Positions 27,171-38,900 of a stretch of DNA of 64,000 nt are shown one piece after another; position 1 is the first letter of the stretch; every line of letters begins with the position of its first letter. The translations under genes were made by a program, and so were the position numbers. The DNA is from an uncultured Bacteroidales bacterium (GTDB lineage: Bacteria; Bacteroidota; Bacteroidia; Bacteroidales; UBA932), in contig CAMCFO010000007.1 of NCBI GenBank assembly GCA_945874155.1, forward strand, positions 1-64,000, in the 5' to 3' direction. Under the pieces are notes generated by a model. That model made no database searches and had not been told where the DNA came from. It saw only the letters and a list, made by a program, of their open reading frames with translations.

Positions 27171-28559
27171 ATGAAAAAGTTCATTACCGCAGCGCTTTTG
27201 TGCTGCACCGTGATTGCTTCTGCCCAGCAGAAATCACCGGAAGCTTTGAAGACTGCCGTTGCCAAGGCTGAAGCTGCAGCTGAAAATCCTAAAAAAGCCG
27301 TAGCTCCTGCCACCTGGATCAAAATCGGAAAGGCTTATATGGATGCTTACAATGCTCCAGCAGGACAGTTGTGGCTCGGAGCCAGCCTGAATGAAATTCA
27401 GCTTGTTGCAGCAGGACAGACTCCTATCTCTCAGGAAGACGTCGTTTTGAGCGGGGCTCCATATCTCAAGCAGGTATATGCTGACAAGAATCTCTATTTC
27501 GGTGCCAATGGACAGCTCCAGATGATTGAGGTGACTGCTCCTGTGTTCGAGGATGCACTTTCTTCAGCACTCAAGGCTTATGCAAAGGCCGGGGAAGTGG
27601 ATATCAAACAGTCCAAGAAAAAGGAAATCGATGCTGCTCTCCAGGATATTGCACAGAAGTATCTTACCGAAGGATTGAATGAATACACTCTCGGAAGGCT
27701 CGACCGCTCCAGCGTGAAGTTTGAAAAGGCAGCTGAGGCTTCTGCAACAGCCCCTCTGTGTGTGGTTGATACTACAGCACTCTACAACGCAGGTTTCACT
27801 GCTTGGATGGATGCCACCCAAACAGCTGCTTCCGACTCGCTCGCGGCAGTAGCAAAATTCGACAGAGCCCGCGGTTTCTTTGAGAAATGTCTCGAGAACA
27901 ATTATTACTATGAGGATGGTGAGGTCTTTGCCAAACTTCATGACATTTACAAGAACCTCGGGGACATCGAAAAGGCTAAATCAGTGATTGAGCAGGGTTT
28001 CAGCCAGTTCCCTCAGAGCCAGAGCATTCTGATTTCCCTGATCAATTTCTATATCGAGAACCACGAGGACCCGAACAAGCTGTTCGCTCTGCTCGACGTG
28101 GCAATCCAGAACGAGCCGAACAATGCTTCCCTCTACTATGTGAAGGGCAATATCTACAACGAGTTGGCTGACAAGACTGAAGATGCGACCGAAAAGGCAA
28201 ATCTGAAGGCTCAGGCAAAGGCTTCCTACTACAAGTGTGCTGAAATCAATCCGGATTATGAATACGGATTCATCGGTGCAGGTGTGATGTACTACAACGA
28301 TGCTGTGGTGCTTTCGGAGAAGGCTTCGAATGAATACGATGACAGAAAGTATGAGGCTCTTGTTAAGGAGTTCGAGCAGTACCTCAAGGATGCAATCGAG
28401 CCGTTTGAGAAGGCTTATGCTGTGACCAAGTCCGCAGATATCAAGAACAGCGTGGCACTCTATCTGAAGAATATCTACTATCGTTTCAGCAGCCAGAGCG
28501 ACGAATATCTTGCACTTTACAAAAAATACGACGAGATTGTTAAACAGTCGCAGGAATAG
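27171..28559 (+). CDS. secreted TPR-repeat protein
   Basis: A 462-aa exported protein (signal MKKFITAALLCCTVIASAQQ) with alanine-rich helices and TPR-like repeats, clearest from about residue 235 (AKLHDIYKNLGDIEKAKSVIEQGF) to 430. It is probably a periplasmic scaffold; such proteins are abundant in Bacteroidales envelopes and often near gyrA. It starts 21 bp after gyrA and ends at a strong terminator. Coding bias is close to that of highly expressed genes. No enzymatic motif. Confidence 0.8.
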   Translation: MKKFITAALLCCTVIASAQQKSPEALKTAVAKAEAAAENPKKAVAPATWIKIGKAYMDAYNAPAGQLWLGASLNEIQLVAAGQTPISQEDVVLSGAPYLKQVYADKNLYFGANGQLQMIEVTAPVFEDALSSALKAYAKAGEVDIKQSKKKEIDAALQDIAQKYLTEGLNEYTLGRLDRSSVKFEKAAEASATAPLCVVDTTALYNAGFTAWMDATQTAASDSLAAVAKFDRARGFFEKCLENNYYYEDGEVFAKLHDIYKNLGDIEKAKSVIEQGFSQFPQSQSILISLINFYIENHEDPNKLFALLDVAIQNEPNNASLYYVKGNIYNELADKTEDATEKANLKAQAKASYYKCAEINPDYEYGFIGAGVMYYNDAVVLSEKASNEYDDRKYEALVKEFEQYLKDAIEPFEKAYAVTKSADIKNSVALYLKNIYYRFSSQSDEYLALYKKYDEIVKQSQE

Positions 28560-28584
28560 TAACTGAGGATATGCAATTTCTTAG

Positions 28585-28611
28585 GGGGTAAACATTAGTT
28601 TACCCCTTTTT
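28585..28611 (+). terminator. rho-independent terminator of the gyrA-TPR unit
   Basis: GGGGTAAAC (28585-28593) and GTTTACCCC (28598-28606) form a perfect 9-bp stem with loop ATTA, followed by TTTTT. A textbook terminator. Confidence 0.93.
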
Positions 28612-28703
28612 CGATTTGTATTAATTGTCGGTCTGTGTGCTTCTATTTATCTGATTTCTAATGCTATTGGTCGTAAAAATATTTGTATTGTTTCAATGGC
28701 ATA

Positions 28704-28734
28704 TTGTCTATTTCCTGCAATCTGTATAAATTTG
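28704..28734 (+). promoter_or_regulatory. promoter of the starch-binding/GH97 operon
   Basis: TTG (28704-28706), 20 bases, then TAAATTTG (28727-28734). The predicted transcription start near 28740 would put two tandem 26-bp repeat units into the leader. Confidence 0.55.
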
Positions 28735-28747
28735 TGAAAGCAGACCT

Positions 28748-28796
28748 GATAATTGATAACTTATTGTTGACCGGATAATTGATAACTTATTATTGA
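28748..28796 (+). repeat. tandem 26-bp repeat in the leader of the starch operon
   Basis: GATAATTGATAACTTATT is repeated: units at 28748-28770 and 28774-28796 match at 22 of 23 positions with a 26-bp period, and a partial third unit (TAACTTTT) runs into the start codon. It is AT-rich, in the expected leader. It could be a regulator site or a ribosome-loading enhancer. Confidence 0.85.
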
Positions 28797-28804
28797 TAAC
28801 TTTT

Positions 28805-30397
28805 ATGAAACTTTACTACAAATTTGCTATTGCGGCTTCCATTGCTTTTGGCGCTCTTGCCTGTGCAAAGGATGACTTACAGCCGAATCCGGACCAGCCT
28901 GGAGGAGAAAACAAGGAACCGGAAAAGGAAGAACTCGTGCTTTCCGTTTCAAAGACCGATGTGGTGCTCTCCAAGGAGCAGGGTGAACAGGTGGTTCTCA
29001 AGTTCGAGTGGACTGCCCTGAAAAATCCCCTGGATATCATTTTCAGTATTACATCACCGGATGACCCGAGTGGAGAAATAACTGAAGAATTCAAAAATGA
29101 CTTTGCTTCAATGACTTCCATAGAGTATAAGGGAATGAATCTCAATACTCAATTGTCTTTATTCGAGAAAGCTAAACCCGGTGTGAAATGCAAATACGAG
29201 GCTCAGGTCAAATCAGACAAGTACACATCCAATGTGGTGACTTTCTATGTTACACGCTATGATGAGCAGGGCGGTAGCGGAGATGAGAACGGTGGGGGAG
29301 AAGGAGATGAGAATGGAGACGGAAGCGGAAATGAGAATGGAGAAGGAGACGAGAACGGCGGTGGAGACGGTGAAGTCCGCTATTTGTATATGGTGGGAGA
29401 TGCAACCTCAGGCGGATGGACGATAGCAGATGCAACTCCGCTTCCTGAGACAGAGTCCGGTTCAGGCATTTACCAGTGGACAGGCAACCTTAAGGTGGGC
29501 TCCATAAAGTTCCCGACCACAACTGCCGACTGGTGGCCTGCCTATGTGAAGGATGCTTCCGCCAGCGACGAATCGACCCTCATTTATTACGAATCCTTCC
29601 CGGGTGATGACAAGGACCGCAAATTCCTTGTGGACTATGAAGGAGAATATACGGTTACGGTAAACACCACGACTCTCAAGTTGGACCTTCAGGCCAATTT
29701 CACGCCAGCTCCGGTGGAAAAGAAGGTATACCTCATAGGGGATGCCACACCTTGTGGATGGACTGTCGATAATCCTATCGAAATGACTAAGCTCTCCGAA
29801 AGTACTTTCACCTGGACAGGAACCCTCACCTACGGCGAATTCCGTTTCATCACAAATGTGGGTGCCTGGTGGCCGGGCTATGTGAAGGATACCGAAAATG
29901 AGGGCAAAATTCTCTATGATAAGGAGGGTGTGCACAATGTTTCATTTGATGTCACAACCAGCGGGGACTACACCATCAGCATAGATACCGATGCCCTGAC
30001 GATTTCCATCCAGTTGAATGCCGAAGCAGCCCCATACCGATTCATAGCCCCGATAGGCACAGCTAGCCCGAATAGTTGGGACCTTAGCAATGCGGCTTCA
30101 AACACTTCTGCACATCTGACCCCTGTGAGCTCCAATTCAAAGGTTTACGAAGGGACTTTGACTCTGACCGCCGGCGAACTCAAGTTTACCTGCGACGGTA
30201 ACACCAACTGGGACGGTGGAGTCTGGATTTCTCCGACAGCTGCAGACGCATCCTGGGAGAGCGGAAACATACTTGTCAGAGACTTCGACAAAAATTCTGA
30301 CCACACCGATCTTAAATGGAAACTGACTGATGCAGGTGTTTACAAAGTCAGTCTGGACCTTGGGGCTTCCACAATCACCATTACTCAAGCAGAATAA
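28805..30397 (+). CDS. SusE/SusF-like starch-binding outer-membrane lipoprotein
   Basis: A 530-aa lipoprotein (Cys20 in GALACAKDD). Order: SusE-type N-terminal Ig-like domain (about 42-150, beginning ELVLSVSKTDVVLS); a linker of Gly, Asp, Glu and Asn (156-190); then three carbohydrate-binding repeats starting near 191 (YLYMVGDATSGGW), 305 (KVYLIGDATPCGW) and 405 (APIGTASPNSW). Three such modules are the SusF layout. Conserved Trp residues in each module suit sugar stacking. The protein would hold starch-like glucan at the cell surface. It is followed 26 bp later by the GH97 gene. The start 28805 is chosen for the signal peptide. Confidence 0.85.
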   Translation: MKLYYKFAIAASIAFGALACAKDDLQPNPDQPGGENKEPEKEELVLSVSKTDVVLSKEQGEQVVLKFEWTALKNPLDIIFSITSPDDPSGEITEEFKNDFASMTSIEYKGMNLNTQLSLFEKAKPGVKCKYEAQVKSDKYTSNVVTFYVTRYDEQGGSGDENGGGEGDENGDGSGNENGEGDENGGGDGEVRYLYMVGDATSGGWTIADATPLPETESGSGIYQWTGNLKVGSIKFPTTTADWWPAYVKDASASDESTLIYYESFPGDDKDRKFLVDYEGEYTVTVNTTTLKLDLQANFTPAPVEKKVYLIGDATPCGWTVDNPIEMTKLSESTFTWTGTLTYGEFRFITNVGAWWPGYVKDTENEGKILYDKEGVHNVSFDVTTSGDYTISIDTDALTISIQLNAEAAPYRFIAPIGTASPNSWDLSNAASNTSAHLTPVSSNSKVYEGTLTLTAGELKFTCDGNTNWDGGVWISPTAADASWESGNILVRDFDKNSDHTDLKWKLTDAGVYKVSLDLGASTITITQAE

Positions 30398-30407
30398 TTT
30401 TAAATAA

Positions 30408-32576
<2,169 letters not shown>

Positions 32577-32583
32577 AGGCAGT

Positions 32584-33441
32584 TTAGGCTTCGATGACCA
32601 GTCCGTCATAGGCGGGCAGTACGGAGGAGCCTGAAAGTTCTTTCACGAAGTCTGCATAACGTGGCAGACGGTCGCTGAGGTGGGTGAGCCAGGAATGTCT
32701 GGCGCCCACCTTTTCGCATACCTGCAGGGCCTGTTCGAGCCCCCAGTGCGAGTTGTGGGTGCCCCTCTTTACCGTATTGATAATGAAATGCTCCAAGCCT
32801 TCGAGCTTGCTGAATTCCTCTTCCGGTATATAGTTCATATCGGTGCAGTAGGCTATGTCCCCGAAACGGAAACCCAAGACCGGAAGTGCTGCGTGGAAGC
32901 CCCTTATGGGGATAATACGGGTGCTGCGAAGATGCGGACCTCCGGGAAGGGAAATCTCCTTGTAGCCCTCGTTGCTTACCCATTGAAGCCGAGGGGCATT
33001 GTCGTCCACAATCACCTCGAAAGGCTGGTTCTCTATATTGTGTATGTGCCACTCCGGAACTCCGGGATATTTGTGTTCGGAGAATGCGTAGGCATATTCC
33101 TGACGCAGGGAGTCCTCCACATACTTTTCGCAGTAGATGTCGCAGGCGCGTCCCTCGGTGTAATTCAGGGCCCTCACATCGTCCAGCCCTCCGGTGTGGT
33201 CCTTATGATTGTGGGTGAGGAGTATGGCATCCAGATGGGTGACACCTTCGCGTAGCATCTGGGACCGGAAATCAGGGCCGGCGTCCACCAGTATGGTCAT
33301 CCCTTCGTGTTCCACAAGCACGCTTGACCTGAATCTCTTGTCTTTGGGGTCTGTGCTTTTGCATACCGGGCAGTTGCAGCCTATCACCGGCACTCCCTGA
33401 GAAGTGCCGCTGCCCATAAATGTGAGTCTTGTCTTTGTCAT
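32584..33441 (-). CDS. MBL-fold metallohydrolase (PhnP-like)
   Basis: A 285-aa metallo-beta-lactamase-fold enzyme. The start MTKTRLTFMGSGTSQGVP is the family-specific beginning; start 33441 overlaps the mtaB stop as ATGA. The metal motif LTHNHKDHTGG (HxHxDH) and later His residues (THNSHWGLEQ, SWLTHLSDR) are present, and a zinc-binding CxxC element (IGCNCPVC) follows the first strand, as in PhnP-type cyclic phosphodiesterases. The physiological substrate is not known. It converges on the GH97 gene with a gap of 7 bp. Confidence 0.85.
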   Translation of the reverse strand: MTKTRLTFMGSGTSQGVPVIGCNCPVCKSTDPKDKRFRSSVLVEHEGMTILVDAGPDFRSQMLREGVTHLDAILLTHNHKDHTGGLDDVRALNYTEGRACDIYCEKYVEDSLRQEYAYAFSEHKYPGVPEWHIHNIENQPFEVIVDDNAPRLQWVSNEGYKEISLPGGPHLRSTRIIPIRGFHAALPVLGFRFGDIAYCTDMNYIPEEEFSKLEGLEHFIINTVKRGTHNSHWGLEQALQVCEKVGARHSWLTHLSDRLPRYADFVKELSGSSVLPAYDGLVIEA

Positions 33442-34760
33442 TCTTCCGGTTCTGTCAGCTCCTTGTCCAAACCTGTGTTGTTGCGGTCCAGTGTAATTTC
33501 CGTGCAATTGCCGATTTGTCCTTCCCGGCAGCTCACTTTAATGTAGTTTTCGGTGTATCCGCTCAGGCTCCCGTCTTTCAACTTGCTTTCAATCAGCACT
33601 TTCGCCTTGTCTCCCAAGCAACTTTCTATGAACTCCCTATGGAGTCTCGCGCTGAGTTTCTCAAGCCTTGAGACCCTCTCTGTCTTGATGCTGTCCTGCA
33701 CCTGGTCCTTGCGCAATGCCGCTGGAGTGCCTGCCCTGCGGGAGTAGGGGAATACGTGTATGAATGCAGGTCTTGCGACATTTTCGAGAAAGTCGAGGGT
33801 CTGCCTGAAATGCTCCTCTGTCTCTCCCGGAAAGCCCACGATTACGTCTATCCCGAAAAATACCTTGCGGGGAGCAAAGGCACGGCGTATGAGTTCGAGT
33901 TTGGATGCGAAGGCTGCCGTGTCATATCTGCGTCCCATCTGGACCAGTATTTCATCACAACCGCTCTGCAGGGGGATATGGAAATGGGGCAGGAATTTGG
34001 TCCCGTCCGCAAGCCACAGCACCATTTCTTCAGTGAGCAGGTTGGGTTCAATTGATGAAATGCGGTATCTTTCAATACCTTCGACATCGTTGAGCTTGCG
34101 TATGAGCTCGAAGAATGACTCCCCGGTACTTTTCCCGAAGTCTCCCGTGTTCACTCCGGTGAGCACAATCTCCCTGCATCCGGTAGCGGCAATCTCCTCC
34201 GCCTTGTGCACAATGGCTTCAATGGGTTCGTTGCGGCTTTCACCCCTGGCATAAGGCACTGTGCAGTAGGCACATTTGAAGTCGCAACCGTCCTGGACCT
34301 TGAGGAAGGACCGTGTGCGTTCACCTGTGGAATAGGCCCCGAAGAAATCTGTCCTTGAGCAAACTTTAGGCTTTCCGTCCGCAGTCGCGCTTGTACTGAG
34401 GCTGAGTATATGATCCAGCATCTGGGGCACGACCTGGGATTTCTCCTTTGCCCCGAAGACTTTCTGCACACCTTCAAGAGCTTCAATCTCCGGCCTTTTG
34501 AGTTCGGCATAACAGCCAGTCACGAAGATTGCGGCCTCGGGAGACTGTCTGTGCAGCTTTCTGATTATATTGCGGCATTTCTTGTCCGAGTGTTCCGTCA
34601 CTGAGCAGGTGTTCACGAGGTACAGGTCAGCACCTTGGGACCAGGGTACGACTTCGAGTCCCTCCGCATCCCTGAGCAGTTTGCGCTCGTAGGTGGAAGT
34701 TTCCGCATAATTCAACTTGCATCCTAAAGTCAGGAATGCAATTCTCAATCTTGCTTCCAT
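33438..34760 (-). CDS. mtaB: tRNA methylthiotransferase MtaB
   Basis: Radical-SAM enzyme that adds a methylthio group to t6A37 of tRNAs, giving ms2t6A. Length 440 aa. N-terminal UPF0004 domain with Cys14, Cys52 and Cys83 for the second 4Fe-4S cluster; radical-SAM cluster C159-x3-C163-x2-C166 (GCDFKCAYC); C-terminal TRAM domain. Its substrate depends on t6A synthesis by TsaD, whose gene is at 40576. It is part of the leftward tamB-rsmI-folB-mtaB-MBL string. Confidence 0.92.
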   Translation of the reverse strand: MEARLRIAFLTLGCKLNYAETSTYERKLLRDAEGLEVVPWSQGADLYLVNTCSVTEHSDKKCRNIIRKLHRQSPEAAIFVTGCYAELKRPEIEALEGVQKVFGAKEKSQVVPQMLDHILSLSTSATADGKPKVCSRTDFFGAYSTGERTRSFLKVQDGCDFKCAYCTVPYARGESRNEPIEAIVHKAEEIAATGCREIVLTGVNTGDFGKSTGESFFELIRKLNDVEGIERYRISSIEPNLLTEEMVLWLADGTKFLPHFHIPLQSGCDEILVQMGRRYDTAAFASKLELIRRAFAPRKVFFGIDVIVGFPGETEEHFRQTLDFLENVARPAFIHVFPYSRRAGTPAALRKDQVQDSIKTERVSRLEKLSARLHREFIESCLGDKAKVLIESKLKDGSLSGYTENYIKVSCREGQIGNCTEITLDRNNTGLDKELTEPEE

Positions 34761-34765
34761 ATTGT

Positions 34766-35134
34766 TCAGCAGGCACAGCCACCGTCCACGGTGATTCTGG
34801 ACCAGGCTGCCTTTCCGCCTTCGATTGGGGGATTCTGTTTCGATACTCTGATGGAAAAATGCTCCAGACGCGGGTATCTCGTCTCTATGGCCCTGACTAT
34901 TCTTGCTGCCACGGTCTCGATGAGCCTCGACGGCTGCTGCATTTCTCGAGCCACAATTTTGTGGATTTCAGCCACATCCACAGTGTCTTTCAAATCATCC
35001 GAGGCCGCTGCCCTTGCTATGTCCAACTCAGACATAAAATCCACGATGAAACGGTTGCCTTGCTTTCTTTCCTCTTCGCTGCAACCGTGGTTGGAATGGA
35101 ATTCCATTCCTTCAAGTTCAAGCAAACTTGTCAT
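34766..35134 (-). CDS. folB: dihydroneopterin aldolase
   Basis: Folate-pathway aldolase of 122 aa that converts dihydroneopterin to 6-hydroxymethyl-dihydropterin. The family signature LEGMEFHSNHGCSEEERKQG (with the substrate-binding Glu in GCSEEE) is clear, and the catalytic Lys lies in the FSIRVSKQNPP strand. It lies 5 bp upstream of mtaB. The start at 35134 gives the common MTSLLELEGM beginning. Confidence 0.92.
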   Translation of the reverse strand: MTSLLELEGMEFHSNHGCSEEERKQGNRFIVDFMSELDIARAAASDDLKDTVDVAEIHKIVAREMQQPSRLIETVAARIVRAIETRYPRLEHFSIRVSKQNPPIEGGKAAWSRITVDGGCAC

Positions 35135-35190
35135 AATTCCTATGTGTTTATATTGCCGGCGTGTCCGACAATGCCGTTAAAACCAACTAT

Positions 35191-35916
35191 TCAGAACCAC
35201 CTGCCCATTATAAAGACGCAGGGGCGTTTCCCGACACGGAAGCCTTCCTTGAGCCTTGCCCTCCATTGCCCTGCAGTAAGCGTCAGTATGAACTCGTCAG
35301 CAGTGGTGATGTCCGCAGCCACGCAGAGCAGTGTCTCACTCCGGCATACGCTCACAAAATCCTCCAGCAGGGAATCATTGCGGTAGGGGGTCTCGATGAA
35401 AATGTGGCTCTTGCCCGTAGCGTCAACAATTTTCTCAATATCCTTGAGTCTGGAACGCCTCTCCCCGGTCTTGGCCGGAAGATAGCCGCAAAATTCAAAG
35501 TTCTGGCCGTTCAGACCGGAGCCCATCAGCGCCAGCATCATAGAAGATGGGCCTACCAGAGGTACCACCCTGATTCCGTGTCTATGGCACAATGCCACCA
35601 GTTTCGCTCCCGGATCCGCCACAGCAGGCAGTCCCGCCTCCGATATCATAGCCACATCGCCCCTTTCGAAGAGTTCTGCAAGGGCCTCCACTGAAGCCTG
35701 TTCACTATGTTCATTCAACTCGTGGAATTCCAGCTCAGCTATGTGCCCTTTCAGACCGGCCTGAGACAGATACCGTCTTGCGGTCCTCAGTTCTTCCACC
35801 ACGAAAATCCGTATTTCCCTGAGTTTCTCAAGCACAGGTGCTGGAATCACCATCTGAGGCTCGTAATCTCCCAGCGGTGCCGGCACCAGATATAATTTGT
35901 TGTCCATATTTGTCAT
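35191..35916 (-). CDS. SAM-dependent methyltransferase, RsmI/tetrapyrrole-methylase family
   Basis: A 241-aa member of the family that includes RsmI, which 2'-O-methylates C1402 of 16S rRNA. Seen: LYLVPAPLGD at the N-terminus (RsmI usually has TPIGN), the AMISEAGLPAVADPGAKLV SAM-binding stretch and VGPSSMMLALMGSGLN. Bacteroidota carry such a divergent paralogue besides true RsmI. The start at 35916 overlaps the tamB stop as ATGA, so it is co-translated. The exact target is unproven. Confidence 0.8.
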   Translation of the reverse strand: MTNMDNKLYLVPAPLGDYEPQMVIPAPVLEKLREIRIFVVEELRTARRYLSQAGLKGHIAELEFHELNEHSEQASVEALAELFERGDVAMISEAGLPAVADPGAKLVALCHRHGIRVVPLVGPSSMMLALMGSGLNGQNFEFCGYLPAKTGERRSRLKDIEKIVDATGKSHIFIETPYRNDSLLEDFVSVCRSETLLCVAADITTADEFILTLTAGQWRARLKEGFRVGKRPCVFIMGRWF

Positions 35917-38900
35917 TTCAGTGCTTCTTCAATGCTGATTGTCTTTAAATCCTTGCGGTCTTCGTCACTTATGCCGTTGAACTCCACCTGGTAGGCCATA
36001 CCCAGACCGTTCCTTTGGGAATTGTCCAGATAATTGGTGTACTGGTCGGCGGAATGTGAAAACAGATTCAGACGCCAGGAGCCCTTCCTGTCCAGCTTGA
36101 TTTCTATTTCAATGTCTCCCACTATATCGGTGTTAGACCCGGAGGTTTTGTATTGGCGATTGCCTATGTTTCCGTTCACGATTACCCTGTTGTTGAAAAG
36201 CTGGGTGGAGACCGCCACGTCGAAGACATCGTTGCCCCTGTCGTTGGGCTGATAGTTCAGGCCGAGGTCCAGAGGTATGTTAAGCCTCTGGAGTATGTTG
36301 TTCAACTGCCCGGACATCACCTCTGACAGGTTGGAGGCAAGAATGGTGGAGGTGTTGAATATTCCCGACTGCTCGTCCGGCAGGAAGGCGTTGGAGATGA
36401 TGAGTGAAAGGAACTGTTTCTGAATCTTGTCCTGAGTGCTGAGGGCACTTTCAACCTTTGATTTTACGGTAGGGTCTATGTCGGGCACATCTATGGAGAA
36501 TCCTATCCTCGGATTTCTGAGTTTGTCGGTAATTTGGATTCCGCATTCCACATTCCTTCGGGTGTTGACGGATGTTGTGTCCGCAATAAGGGTGGACAGG
36601 GAGGCCTTGGTCTTGTAAACGGCATCTATGTTGAGGTTGCTGTCCATAATGTCTCCGTTGAACTTGATGGAGCTCCCTTCCTTGATTTCAAAGTCGCGGG
36701 ATGCAATGCCCAAGGCCACGAATTTGTAGTTGCCTCCGCTGATATTGTAATCACCGTTGATGTCGAATCTCTGGGAACTGCTGTTCAACTCTATCATTCC
36801 GCTTCCCCTTGCTGAAAGTATATTGCCGCTGGCTTTGTCAATTTCTATATAGGCAGTGACACCGGGAGTGGCATTGACCCTGAGGTTGATGGCAAAATCT
36901 GAAGTGGCCGCCTCTATATCCTTGATTTTCTTCATCATCTCCTCGTATGGATCCACTATCACCGGTACTTCTATACCCTTGAATCTGAGGAGGTTGTTGT
37001 TGCCGGCAGTGCTGGTGTTGGGAATCGGGATATGCAGGTCACCTGTCTTTTCCGTGGATGCGTCTATGTCCAGCACGAGTGCCGAGAAAGGTCCGCGTAT
37101 GCTTGCTGAACCGCTGCCATAGATGTGCCCGTAAAAATATGGACTTTCCTTTTGGGTCACATTGAGACATTCCATATTGTGGACTGTGGCCCTCAGGTCC
37201 AATTCCGGACGGGTGAATCCACCGAAGAGTATGCTGCCATCGAGTGTGCCAGTGCCGTTTTCCCTGTCCTTGAGGCTGATGCCTTTGAAATGAGCTCCCT
37301 CCGTGTCTATTTCCAGGGGACCGTTCACTGTGTATGGTACGTTTGTGAAGATCAGGCTGAGCATTCCGTTGTCCAGACGGAGATTCTCGGAAGCTATTCT
37401 GTAGCGTCCCGGAGTACTGTCATATCTGAGGCTTCCTGACAGTTCACCTCCGATTTCATTGAAAATCTCCCCCACAAAAGGCTTGGCGATGCCCAGGTTG
37501 AACCCGTTGAACCTTGCATCCGCTTCCAGCATTTGGGACGAAGGGGTGTAGAAAGCGTGACCATCGAGCCGCAACTGCCCCTCGTACAGGTTGTTGATTT
37601 GAGCTTCAAAGCGCTTGAAGGTCTTGTCGAAATGGCATCTGGCAGTCAGAAGTCCCAGGTTTACCCCTCCTATGGCTGCGGAATCGCAAACTATGTCCAG
37701 ATTCAGGTCCGGCGAAGCTATAGGGGAAACGAGCAGGGCTGAACCGGTTGCACTTCCGCTCAACTGCATATTGTCCGGAAGCAGAGGATTGAGCAAGTCT
37801 ATTCCGAACCTTTCCATATCCACCCTCAAACTGTCCCCACCGTTACTGTCGATGCAGCCGTTGATGCTGATGCCCTGGTCTCCGTTGCTGAAGCCGAATC
37901 CGTCTATGCGTATGTGGCCGTCTGCTATGGACAATTCCGCTTCATGGATATCCCAGTCCGCTGAATTTATCCTCATACCTGAAGGCAGAATTCTCAATTG
38001 AAGACTCAAATCTGAGGCTTTGTCACGTCCGAGGGTGCCTAAAGTGAGGATTTCTCCATCGTTACCGTCCTCGACTGACTCGCCGTAATTGAAGCCAATT
38101 CCGAATTTGTCGTCGTCGGCGTAGAGGCTGAGCCGGGCCTCGTCAATGGACATCTTGGAACCTATGTTGACCAGATTTCCGAAGATGTTTCCGCTGAGAC
38201 TGCCTTCAGAGTTGGAGAAGCTCGCGTCCATATCCTTGATGAATTTGTCTTTGTAGGCTATTCTCGGCGATTTGATACGTGCCGTGGCCAGCCCCTTGGC
38301 ATCCAGACGCAGGCGTACCGAGGACTTGTCCGCAATGTAAAGTCCCGGTATAAGGAATGACAGCAGGTCCCGGGAATCAGAAAAATCGAGATTGACTTCG
38401 TAACGGTTGCCGCTAAATATCTTTCCGGACCCATTGCCCAGCACCGGAAGGTCCCTGTCCACTGTGACACTCATCAGGTCGTCCAGGAAAACCAGCGGAG
38501 ACGCGCTGCCGGCGAATGACCCGTCGAGGAAGGCTGATTTGAACTTCATCCTGCTGATATTGTCCTTGAGGTCTGCCGTGATGTCCACATTGCCGATATT
38601 GTGAACTCCTGAAGAATTCTCCAGAGTCACTCCGTCTATGCTGATCTTGCCGTTTACGTCCCTGTTCTCGCTGGTGGTGAAGTTGGCGGCGGTCCTGAGC
38701 CTGAGGCGGGAGACCGGGCGCTTGTCGAGTTTGAGGGCGTGGAGGTCGGCGTGGCCTATGTTTGCATAGAATTTCCAGATTCTGTTGACTGATTTGCTCT
38801 TGTCGTTGACCAGGGTGAAAAGTCCCTGAAACAGGAAGTTGAGATTGGGGTCGTTGCAGATGACCTTGCCGTCGAAATAGTCCGAAGTGAGGTCTCCGGC

